52,657 nucleotides of DNA from Lachnospiraceae bacterium. GTDB lineage: Bacteria; Bacillota; Clostridia; Lachnospirales; Lachnospiraceae. The position numbers were made by a program, and so were the translations under genes. The notes below the pieces were generated by a model. It had not been told where the DNA came from. It was given only the letters and a program-made list of their open reading frames with translations, and did no database searches. Location: contig JAILGE010000007.1 of the NCBI GenBank assembly GCA_024697065.1, positions 1-52,657 of the forward strand, written 5' to 3'. Shown piece after piece: positions 1-7,484 of the stretch; positions within the stretch are counted from its first letter, which is position 1; every line of letters begins with the position of its first letter.

Positions 1-13
1 CGGATTTTATACC

Positions 14-27
14 TTTTGCCGGCAAAA
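14..27. other. Perfect 14-bp palindrome in the leading intergenic region
   Basis: The sequence TTTTGCCGGCAAAA is self-complementary. It is followed at about 36-59 by two closely spaced copies of ATGCCGATWWA. No U-tract follows, so it is not an obvious terminator. It could be an operator for the phosphatase gene at 111 or the end of an upstream unit outside the window. The rest of 1-110 shows nothing clear. Confidence 0.3.
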
Positions 28-110
28 ATATGCAAATATATGCCGATTTATGCCGATAAACAGAAATAAGAAAATAAGGAAAAACCAAGGAAATACGGGG
101 TATTTAGGGA

Positions 111-578
111 ATGATAAAGGTACTTTTCATCTGCCACGGCAATATCTGCCGTTCTCCCATGGCAGAATTGATGATGAAAAAAAGAATAAAGGAACTGGGG
201 CTTGAAGAGGAGTTTTATATTTCTTCAGCAGCAACAACAACCGAAGAAATCTGGGGAGACAGAGGTAACCCGGTATATCCTCCGGCAAGAGATAAACTTG
301 CGGAACATGGTATATCTAGCGCCGGAAAATATGCAACGCTTTTACTTAAGTCTGACTATGATAAATATGACTATATCATAGGTATGGATGGTGAGAATAA
401 GCGAGGTATGCTCAGGATCTGCGGCGGGGATCCGGAAGGGAAGATATCTCTCCTTATGGATTATACCGACAAACCGCGCCCGGTTGCGGATCCGTGGTAT
501 ACCGGAGACTTTGAGACCACTTACAGAGACATAGATGAAGGATTAAATGGCTTGTTGAAGTTTTTAAAAATCATTTGA
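111..578 (+). CDS. Low-molecular-weight protein tyrosine phosphatase
   Basis: This is a 155-residue cytoplasmic phosphatase of the low-molecular-weight family, which removes phosphate from tyrosine (or arginine) residues through a cysteinyl-phosphate intermediate. The P-loop CHGNICRS gives nucleophile Cys8 and Arg14 (CX5R). The general acid is the Asp of the DPWY motif near residue 128. The length is usual for the family. A ribosome site is not clear: GGGG lies about 10 bases before the ATG. The gene overlaps the 3' end of the convergent kinase gene by 15 bases. In Firmicutes such enzymes often oppose BY-kinases or McsB, but no such partner is in the window, so the substrate is unknown. Confidence 0.9.
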   Translation: MIKVLFICHGNICRSPMAELMMKKRIKELGLEEEFYISSAATTTEEIWGDRGNPVYPPARDKLAEHGISSAGKYATLLLKSDYDKYDYIIGMDGENKRGMLRICGGDPEGKISLLMDYTDKPRPVADPWYTGDFETTYRDIDEGLNGLLKFLKII

Positions 579-1610
579 TAAAGACAACTGATCTTTAAGT
601 CGGATAATGCTATATGCATCGTTTATAAGATCGGTGGCACGTTCTAAACATTCTGAAGGAGTTTTTTTAAAATATGATATTGGAGATATTGCATCTGTCA
701 GATATCTCATGGCAAGTTCACAGTCGACCCGGATTATTCCGGGAATCAGACTGTGAATTTCTTTTTTGGTCAGCAGACCGTCTGTTCCTTTGAGATACTC
801 AGAGGTGATAACCTCTATTGTACGTCTTATCTGATCATCATATAGTTCTTTTTTGCCGTTAATATTCCGAATGAGATCCAGGGATGATCTGACGAGATCA
901 CCGTAATCTGATGCTACGTAGCCCGGGCAGCAGGTATCCAGATCGATGATCGTGGATGAAAATGTGTCGGGGTGTTTGATCAGGATATTTTTGATCGAAG
1001 CGTCTCCGTGGATATTTCGCATGGGAAGATCGGAAGGGAAGACTTCTTTGACTATATTTTCTAACTGCCAAAGTTTTTGAGCCGGGATATCTGTTGTTTC
1101 GCTTGCTGGATTATTTAAGAAAGCGGTATGCCAGAGTTTTGAATAATGATCAGGGTTATGATAGCCGGGGATAGCAGGTTTAAGTGTGCACTTGCTGATA
1201 ATATTTATATATCTGCCGAAAGCAAAGGCACTGATCTTTATCCTGTCGTATAAATCTATTTTATCAGTATCATATTCAGATATGTATGTGTAAAGCCTGT
1301 ATGCATTGTCTCCGCTCTTTAAAATGAGATCTCCTGAAGATGTTTCTATGAATCCGGGAATGGAAATATTGTTATAGTTGGTATCTGAAGAATGATTTTC
1401 AAAACATTTCTTTATTTCATGAATATTCTTCTCAAGAATATTGATATCCTGAAAAACAGACCTGTTTATGCTCTGGAGGATATATTTACCGGATCCTAGG
1501 GAAATAAGGCTTGTATTGTTAATATGACCGCCTGTAAGGATCGATTCCGAAGGTATATCGGATTCAGAAATCCGGATTTTAAAATTATTTAGAATGCTCA
1601 TATGGTCCAT
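564..1610 (-). CDS. APH-family small-molecule phosphotransferase
   Basis: This 348-residue protein has the aminoglycoside/choline/homoserine kinase fold. The Brenner-like motif HGDASIKN (His201-Asn208) supplies the catalytic Asp203 and metal ligand Asn208, and IDLD (Asp223, Asp225) supplies the second metal site. The N-terminal lobe contains a glycine turn (TGGHINNT, near residue 26) and the nucleotide-lysine strand (KYILQ). It has no signal peptide or membrane segment. Such proteins phosphorylate a hydroxyl on a sugar, amino alcohol or amino acid; NahK (N-acetylhexosamine kinase) and homoserine kinase type II are the closest general types, but the substrate cannot be read here. Met4 (1601) is an alternative start and neither start has a strong ribosome site. 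Confidence 0.75.
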   Translation of the reverse strand: MDHMSILNNFKIRISESDIPSESILTGGHINNTSLISLGSGKYILQSINRSVFQDINILEKNIHEIKKCFENHSSDTNYNNISIPGFIETSSGDLILKSGDNAYRLYTYISEYDTDKIDLYDRIKISAFAFGRYINIISKCTLKPAIPGYHNPDHYSKLWHTAFLNNPASETTDIPAQKLWQLENIVKEVFPSDLPMRNIHGDASIKNILIKHPDTFSSTIIDLDTCCPGYVASDYGDLVRSSLDLIRNINGKKELYDDQIRRTIEVITSEYLKGTDGLLTKKEIHSLIPGIIRVDCELAMRYLTDAISPISYFKKTPSECLERATDLINDAYSIIRLKDQLSLSNDF

Positions 1611-1748
1611 ACGACAATTTTACAGATTATGCATATGAAAAACAATGTATTGTCCCTGTGAAAACGCAATCAAAATCCTATGAATATGGTAGAGTAAAAT
1701 AGTAAGCAGTATTGTTTTCATCATTATTCAAAATCAGGAGGAAGTGAA

Positions 1749-3752
1749 ATGGTCATTTATGTTGACGGTATTAAAGGTAGTCAGTGTGAAGCATCAGGTT
1801 TAAAATGTGACGGTTCAAAGGAAAGACCTTTCAAATTGATAAATGATGCTGCAAGGATCGCATCTCCGGGCGATGAAGTTCTTGTTGCGCCGGGAGTTTA
1901 CAGGGAATATGTTGATCCTAAAAATGCGGGTAAAGAGGACAGACGTATTGTTTACAAAAGTGTCGAACCGCTTGGTGCTGTTATTACAGGAGCAGAAGAG
2001 CTTAAGGGGTGGAAGCGATACGACGGAAATGTATGGACTACGGAAGTTTCAAATGAGATCTTTGGAGAATACAATCCCTATACTACATTTGTATACGGTG
2101 ACTGGTATTTTGCAGGAAAGAGCAAGCATACAGGTGCAATATATTTAAACAACAAGATGCTCTATGAAGCCGGCAGCATAGAGGAGTGTATTGAAGCACC
2201 TGTCAGTCCTGTTTCATGGGAACCGGAGGCATCTAAGCTCAGATGGTATGCAGATGTTAAAGAGAATAAGACTGTATTCTATGTAAATTTCGGCACATCA
2301 GATCCAAATGCGGAAAATATAGAATTCAATGTCAGGAGAGAGTGTTTTATGCCGTCTGTGACGGGCATCGGATATATCACGGTAAGCGGATTCGTTGTTA
2401 CTAAAGCTGCTACGACATGGGCTCCGCCGGCTGCTTTTCAGGACTGTATGATCGGTCCGCACTGGTCGAAGGGATGGATCATCGAGGATTGCGAGATATC
2501 AAACAGTAAGTGTTCGGGAATAGGACTTGGAAAGTATCTTGATCCGGATAATGAACACTATTTTACATATAAACATGTAAAAAGTCCGACCCAGATGGAA
2601 CGTGATGCGGTCTGCAAAGGCCAGTATCATGGCTGGCTTAAGGAAAATATCGGTAGTCATATTATCAGACGTAACAATATACATAATTGCGAGCAGGGCG
2701 GTATTATCGGAAGAATGGGATGTGTATTCAGTCTTATAGAGGATAATCATATTCATCATATCAATAATATGATGGAGCTGGGCGGAGCAGAGATATCGGG
2801 TATCAAACTTCATGCTGCTATTGATGTGATAATGAGAAGAAATATCATTCATGACTGCACAATGGGTATCTGGACAGACTGGGAGGCTCAGGGAACACGT
2901 ATTACACAGAATATCCTTTGGAACAATATGAGACCGGATTATGCCCGACAGCTTGAGGGTGGCATGATGTGTCAGGACATCTTCGTTGAAGTAGGTCATG
3001 GACCGACACTTATAGACAACAATATACTTATGTCTGATGTTTCTCTGCGGGTTGCTACACAGGGCGTGGCGATGGTTCATAATCTTATCTGCGGAAGCTT
3101 TACTTCTGTTGGAGAAGGTACCGATAATATCGTTGACGGAATACTCCGACAGCGATATACGCCATATCATATTCCTCATAGAACTGAGGTTATGGGATTT
3201 AATACCATTCTCCATGGGGATAACAGATTCTATAACAATATATTCTTCCAAAAGTGGCCTTCTGAGGGCTACAAGGTATTAAGTGACAGTGATGCCAATG
3301 AAAGCTGGGAAGATAACAGAGTGGTAGGTACAGAGGTTTGGAACGGATATCCTACATATGAGGAGTGGATTTCCATGTTTGACATGGATTCGGATGTACC
3401 TAATATGAGAAAACTTGCTTCCGGTCATTGGTCACATCTTCCGATCTGGTCGGAAGGCAATGCATATCTGGGAGGTGCAAAGCCGTGGGAACATGAAAAG
3501 AACGGCTTTGTTTCTGATGCTGAAGGGATTAAGGCTGAGATAGTGTGGGAAGACGGAAAACCTGTATTGAAAACCAACATTTACGACTTTATTAAGGATT
3601 TTAAGTGTGGGTCGATCGATTCTGATACATTGGGAAAGGCATTTGAACCTGAGCAGAGATTTGAAGATACAGATGGAAGCACTATTGTTTTTGATACGGA
3701 CTGTAACGGGGTTAAGCGAGGCAACACCGTGATCCCCGGACCTTTAGCATAA
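1749..3752 (+). CDS. GH120-family beta-xylosidase, cytoplasmic
   Basis: This 667-residue protein resembles the GH120 beta-xylosidase XylC of Thermoanaerobacterium along its whole length: an N-terminal PGVYREYV start of a right-handed parallel beta-helix, a small inserted domain (about residues 80-200), and the active-site strands. By alignment from memory, Asp377 in TDWEAQG is the nucleophile and Glu414 in IFVEVGHG the acid/base. The loop between them is about 14 residues longer than in XylC. There is no signal peptide, so it should hydrolyse imported xylo-oligosaccharides in the cytoplasm. AGGAGG at 1737-1742 sets the ATG. No xylan transporter or regulator is adjacent, so it is apparently transcribed alone. 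A terminator-like hairpin follows at 3805-3838. Confidence 0.87.
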   Translation: MVIYVDGIKGSQCEASGLKCDGSKERPFKLINDAARIASPGDEVLVAPGVYREYVDPKNAGKEDRRIVYKSVEPLGAVITGAEELKGWKRYDGNVWTTEVSNEIFGEYNPYTTFVYGDWYFAGKSKHTGAIYLNNKMLYEAGSIEECIEAPVSPVSWEPEASKLRWYADVKENKTVFYVNFGTSDPNAENIEFNVRRECFMPSVTGIGYITVSGFVVTKAATTWAPPAAFQDCMIGPHWSKGWIIEDCEISNSKCSGIGLGKYLDPDNEHYFTYKHVKSPTQMERDAVCKGQYHGWLKENIGSHIIRRNNIHNCEQGGIIGRMGCVFSLIEDNHIHHINNMMELGGAEISGIKLHAAIDVIMRRNIIHDCTMGIWTDWEAQGTRITQNILWNNMRPDYARQLEGGMMCQDIFVEVGHGPTLIDNNILMSDVSLRVATQGVAMVHNLICGSFTSVGEGTDNIVDGILRQRYTPYHIPHRTEVMGFNTILHGDNRFYNNIFFQKWPSEGYKVLSDSDANESWEDNRVVGTEVWNGYPTYEEWISMFDMDSDVPNMRKLASGHWSHLPIWSEGNAYLGGAKPWEHEKNGFVSDAEGIKAEIVWEDGKPVLKTNIYDFIKDFKCGSIDSDTLGKAFEPEQRFEDTDGSTIVFDTDCNGVKRGNTVIPGPLA

Positions 3753-3799
3753 CAGCTGAAATACATTCAAGGTTTTACAATGATTAAACGGATATCGGT

Positions 3800-3828
3800 T
3801 TGACAAACAGGCGTAAAAGTGATATTTT
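3800..3828 (+). promoter_or_regulatory. Promoter of the cobalamin riboswitch transcript
   Basis: TTGACA (3800-3805) is followed after 17 bases by TATTTT (3823-3828), and TGA before the hexamer makes an extended -10. Transcription would begin near 3835, just before the riboswitch. The element lies inside the inverted repeat 3805-3838. Confidence 0.6.
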
Positions 3829-3838
3829 ACGCCTGTTT
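3805..3838 (+). repeat. Perfect 14-bp inverted repeat: terminator or operator
   Basis: AAACAGGCGTAAAA (3805-3818) and TTTTACGCCTGTTT (3825-3838) form a perfect stem with a 6-base loop, followed by AGTTTTATT. It may terminate the xylosidase transcript from 53 bases after the stop codon. It also spans the -35/-10 interval of the riboswitch promoter, so a protein-binding operator is an alternative. Confidence 0.6.
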
Positions 3839-3849
3839 AGTTTTATTAT

Positions 3850-4126
3850 CTGTAATAAATGGCGTAGGGTGCCGATCCGCATGAGATCGGGTAAAAGGGA
3901 AGCGGGTGAGAATCCCGCACGAACTCGTCACCGTGATCCGATATGAATATACGTGATATCTGTCTGTAGGATATCAGCCACTGGGAAACCGGGAAGGTGT
4001 ATATTCTGAGATCGGTAAGCCGGGAAACCTGCCTTTCGCAGTACATGGATCTGTGGTGGATCCGGGTCACGAGGGATTGACTGTACGAAATGTAAGGTTC
4101 TTTTGGTGTTCCCTTTTGACTTTTTT
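3850..4126 (+). ncRNA. Cobalamin riboswitch with terminator expression platform
   Basis: The core matches the cobalamin class. TAAAAGGGAA near 3892 is followed by GGTGAGAATCCCGC and the CACCGTGA segment near 3930. The B12 box AGCCGGGAAACCTGCC lies at about 4018-4033. Downstream, GTCACGAGGGA (4066-4076) can pair with TCCCTTTTGAC (4110-4120), an 11-bp stem with one mismatch, followed by six T (4121-4126). That is an intrinsic terminator. The expected logic is that bound adenosylcobalamin favours termination before the cobaltochelatase gene, so this gene is off when the vitamin is plentiful. The exact ends are approximate. Confidence 0.9.
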
Positions 4127-4187
4127 AATATGTTGATAGCGGTTTTATCCGATATCATATTTGTATTATCTTATATAGGAGGAAACT

Positions 4188-5828
4188 ATGAAGAAAAGAG
4201 TGTTAAAAATGGCGACTGTTTTGATGACGGCAGCCATGGTTACAGGCTGTGCAAATCAGCCCAATGTTAACCCTGACGAGCCGGGAGTTTCAGATGCGAA
4301 TGCCTCAGAGGCTTCTGATGTAACTGAAGCGCCTGTGGAAGAAGTTGATGACCAGGCGGCAGCTGATGCGGTTGCGGCACTGATAGATGCTATTTATGTT
4401 CAGACAAGAACAGACGAGACTGATGCACAGTGTCTTGCTGCTAAAGAAGGCTGGGATGCACTTACTGATGCTCAGAAGGAGCTTGTTGAAGGCGAATTTG
4501 CTGATCCTGATTATTTTGGAAGAGATACGGGTGATGCGTCCAGGGATGATGCAGGTAATGCTGATGAGATAGGTGAGAATGAGATCCTTGTAGTAAGCTT
4601 CGGAACCTCATTCAATGATTCAAGAGTCGAGGACATAAATGGTATTGAGAAGGCTATTGCGGATGCTTATCCCGATTGGTCAGTAAGAAGAGCTTTTACA
4701 GCTCAGATAATCATTAACCATGTTCAGGCAAGAGATGGTGAAGTGATCGATAATATGGATCAGGCACTTGCAAGAGCAAAAGCTAACGGTGTTAAGAACC
4801 TTATTATCCAGCCTACACATCTTATGCACGGTGCTGAATATGATGAACTTAAGGATGCTGTTGAAGCTTGCTCCGGAGATTTTGAGAAGGTTGTTATAGC
4901 AGAGCCTTTGCTTGGTGAAGTCGGAAAAGATGCAACTGAGATCAATTCCGATAAGGAAGCAGTTGCCAAGGCTGTTGTTGCTGCTGCTGTAAAGGAGGCG
5001 GGTTTCGAAGATATCGCCGCAGCAGAAGCTGATGGATGTGCATTTGTATTTATGGGACACGGTACCTCTCATACTGCTAAGGTTACATACAGTCAGATGC
5101 AGACACAGTTTGATCAGCTTGGGATAAAGAATGTATTTGTAGGAACTGTTGAGGGAGAACCCGAAGAGACAGCCTGTGATGTGATCATTGATAAAGTAAA
5201 AGAAGCAGGTTACAAGAAGGTTATCCTCAGACCCCTTATGGTTGTTGCGGGTGATCATGCAAACAATGATATGGCAGGAGATGAAGAGGATTCATGGAAG
5301 AGCATGTTTGAGGCTTCAGGTGCTTTCGACAGCGTAGATTGCCAGATTTCCGGCCTTGGAAGAATAGATGATATTCAGGCTATTTATATCGCTCATACTG
5401 CAGCTGCCATCGATGGGGCGGGTGTCACTGTTGAAAAGACAGAGAATGCAGCGGTTTCAGAGCTTAAGGATGGTACATATTCTGTTGATTTTAAGACTGA
5501 CAGCTCAATGTTCAAAGTAAATGAAGTCTGTGAAGGCAAGGGTACCCTTACTGTTAAGGACGGTAAAATGACAGTTCATATCGTTCTTGGATCCAAGAAT
5601 ATAGTAAACCTTTACCCGGGACTTGCTGAAGATGCGCAGAAGGATGGTGCAAGTCTTCTTGAGCCTGTTGTTGAAACAGTTAAATATTCTGATGGAACAA
5701 CTGAGGATGTTAACGCTTTTGATGTTCCTGTAACAGTGATCGGTGAGGATTTCGATCTCGCTCTTATCGGTACCAAGGGAGTATGGTACGATCATAAGGT
5801 AAGCGTATCCGATCCCGTTGCCGAATAA
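4188..5828 (+). CDS. cbiK: Lipoprotein sirohydrochlorin cobaltochelatase (CbiK family) with extra domains
   Basis: This 546-residue protein would insert Co(II) into sirohydrochlorin, the first step of the anaerobic cobalamin route. Residues 1-21 are a lipoprotein signal ending in VTGC (Cys21). An acidic linker is followed by a helical FIVAR-like segment (about 55-110). The CbiK domain spans about 131-410, with the metal-binding histidines His291 (MGHGT) and His357 (GDHAN). A beta-rich domain fills about 425-546. Cytoplasmic CbiK enzymes are near 265 residues, so both flanks are extra. Export to the outer membrane face recalls the periplasmic CbiK of Desulfovibrio. The C-terminal domain resembles the N-terminal domain of the next lipoprotein. 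AGGAGG precedes the ATG. Expression is under the cobalamin riboswitch. The metal and the site of action are inferred. Confidence 0.85.
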   Translation: MKKRVLKMATVLMTAAMVTGCANQPNVNPDEPGVSDANASEASDVTEAPVEEVDDQAAADAVAALIDAIYVQTRTDETDAQCLAAKEGWDALTDAQKELVEGEFADPDYFGRDTGDASRDDAGNADEIGENEILVVSFGTSFNDSRVEDINGIEKAIADAYPDWSVRRAFTAQIIINHVQARDGEVIDNMDQALARAKANGVKNLIIQPTHLMHGAEYDELKDAVEACSGDFEKVVIAEPLLGEVGKDATEINSDKEAVAKAVVAAAVKEAGFEDIAAAEADGCAFVFMGHGTSHTAKVTYSQMQTQFDQLGIKNVFVGTVEGEPEETACDVIIDKVKEAGYKKVILRPLMVVAGDHANNDMAGDEEDSWKSMFEASGAFDSVDCQISGLGRIDDIQAIYIAHTAAAIDGAGVTVEKTENAAVSELKDGTYSVDFKTDSSMFKVNEVCEGKGTLTVKDGKMTVHIVLGSKNIVNLYPGLAEDAQKDGASLLEPVVETVKYSDGTTEDVNAFDVPVTVIGEDFDLALIGTKGVWYDHKVSVSDPVAE

Positions 5829-5847
5829 CAACAGATAGATTAATTCG

Positions 5848-5883
5848 AAGGCGGAACTGCATTTGCAGCATCCGCCTTTTTAA
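5848..5883 (+). terminator. Intrinsic terminator after the cobaltochelatase gene
   Basis: AAGGCGGA (5848-5855) pairs with TCCGCCTT (5871-5878) around a 15-base loop that itself contains CTGCATTTGCAG, and a T-run follows. It separates the riboswitch-controlled gene from the importer and biosynthesis run, which must rely on read-through or another promoter. Confidence 0.75.
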
Positions 5884-5897
5884 TATTCTAAGGTATA

Positions 5898-7484
5898 ATG
5901 ATTATTATGATCAGAAAGAGTCTTTTGATAACGATAACCGTAGGTATGATATTGCTTTCAGGATGCAGTTCGAAGCTGCAGGAACCTGCTGTATCCGCAC
6001 AGGCAGTTGTATCTTCGCAGGATGAAAAGCTGCATGATGGAGAATATAGCATTGAATTATCCCTCGAGGGTGGATCGGGTAAGGCTTCAATAGCCTCTCC
6101 CGCTAAAATCATTGTTAAGAACGGCGAGATGACTGTAGAGATAATCTGGAGCAGCTCCAACTATGATTATATGATCCTTGATGGAACCAAGTATACGGCT
6201 GAGATAAAGGATGAAAAATCCTGCTTTTATATTCCTGTTAAGGCTTCCGATGAATACCTTGATATTAAAGCTGATACTACCGCCATGAGTAAGCCGCATG
6301 AGATCGATTATAAGTTGATCTTCTCATGGGATACGTTTAAGGATGCTTATGGGGGTGTAGTATCATTTGATGTTCCTGATAACGACGGGATGACCCGGAA
6401 TGAGAATCTGTGGTCCCATACTTCAATTAGTTCGGAGTTAAATGATCCGGACAGGATGGATATGGATCGCGCCACGGAATTTGATGTCTGGTATTATGAC
6501 GGCGGATACAGAGAGCTTCGTATCTCCGACGGCACGAGGATACTGGTTGTACCGGAAGGAGGAGAGGTGCCCGGAGATCTTGATGCCGATGTTAAGGTGT
6601 TAAATGATCCGGTGAATGATATTTACATGGTCAGTACTTCCGGAATGGATTATTTCGATAAGACAGACTCCCTTGACAGACTTAAGTTTACAAGTCTTGA
6701 AGCAGGTGACTGGGAATCGGAAAACGTAAATGCAAAAATGTTTAGCGGGGATATCAGATATGCGGGAAAATACAGTGCGCCGGATTATGAGATGCTTAAA
6801 GCTGACGGTTGTCGTCTTGTTATAGAGAATACCATGATCCTTCATTCTCCCGAGGTATCGGAAAAGCTGGAAGAGCTGGGATTTCCTGTTATCATTGATA
6901 TGTCAAGTTACGAGGCGGATCCTTTGGGACGGGCTGAATGGGTAAGATTTTACGGAGCTTTGCTTGGCTGTGAGGATAAAGCTGATGAAGCGTATGAAAA
7001 GCAAAAAACATTCGCAGAACAGGTTATAAGTGAAGTTGAGAGCAGCTACTCTGACACGAAAAAGAATGCTCTTATCTTTTATTTTACCGATAATGGTATG
7101 GTGAATGTGAAAAATTCCTCCGATTATCTTGCCACAATGATAGAGATGTGCGGAGCTGATTATATATATGAGAATAGTGAAGGAAAGAATCCCGGAAGTG
7201 CATCGGCGACAATATCTTCGGAAGATTTTTACTCGCTCGCGTTGAACGCGGATATACTGATATATAATACAACTATAGCAGGAAGTGTTGATTCCAAAGA
7301 GGATCTTTTGGCTGATTACAGTCTTTTGAGCGGGTTTAAGGCATATCAGAATGACGGGATTTACAGAATGAATTCCAATGTATTTCAAAATCCCATGTCT
7401 GCCGGAGAGATAATGGAAGAGATGTATGAGATCATATCAACCGGCGAAGATGATCAGGGGAACTTTTTTGACAGATTAAGATGA
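5898..7484 (+). CDS. Corrinoid/iron-type ABC substrate-binding lipoprotein with N-terminal beta domain
   Basis: This 528-residue lipoprotein has a signal ending in LSGC (Cys23). Residues about 46-145 form a beta-rich domain (DGEYSIEL, VKNGEMTVEI, SSNYDYMILDG) that is repeated at the C-terminus of the preceding cobaltochelatase and is faintly like NEAT haem-binding domains. Residues about 195-528 are a class III binding protein of the BtuF/FhuD type, with two lobes joined by a long helix (about 365-385). Directly downstream are a matching permease and ATPase, so it probably delivers cobalamin, cobinamide or another corrinoid, although a ferric chelate cannot be excluded. The ATG at 5907 is an alternative start; AAGG at 5890-5893 is the only ribosome site. 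Confidence 0.82.
   Translation: MIIMIRKSLLITITVGMILLSGCSSKLQEPAVSAQAVVSSQDEKLHDGEYSIELSLEGGSGKASIASPAKIIVKNGEMTVEIIWSSSNYDYMILDGTKYTAEIKDEKSCFYIPVKASDEYLDIKADTTAMSKPHEIDYKLIFSWDTFKDAYGGVVSFDVPDNDGMTRNENLWSHTSISSELNDPDRMDMDRATEFDVWYYDGGYRELRISDGTRILVVPEGGEVPGDLDADVKVLNDPVNDIYMVSTSGMDYFDKTDSLDRLKFTSLEAGDWESENVNAKMFSGDIRYAGKYSAPDYEMLKADGCRLVIENTMILHSPEVSEKLEELGFPVIIDMSSYEADPLGRAEWVRFYGALLGCEDKADEAYEKQKTFAEQVISEVESSYSDTKKNALIFYFTDNGMVNVKNSSDYLATMIEMCGADYIYENSEGKNPGSASATISSEDFYSLALNADILIYNTTIAGSVDSKEDLLADYSLLSGFKAYQNDGIYRMNSNVFQNPMSAGEIMEEMYEIISTGEDDQGNFFDRLR

Noticed and set aside
2499-3251. A 250-codon open frame on the minus strand inside the xylosidase gene
   Set aside because: It is a shadow of the GH120 gene: Cys/His/Ile-rich composition, no ribosome site, no family resemblance.
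5894-5899. TATAAT as a promoter for the importer and cobalamin run
   Set aside because: It overlaps the start codon of the binding lipoprotein and no -35 lies at suitable distance.
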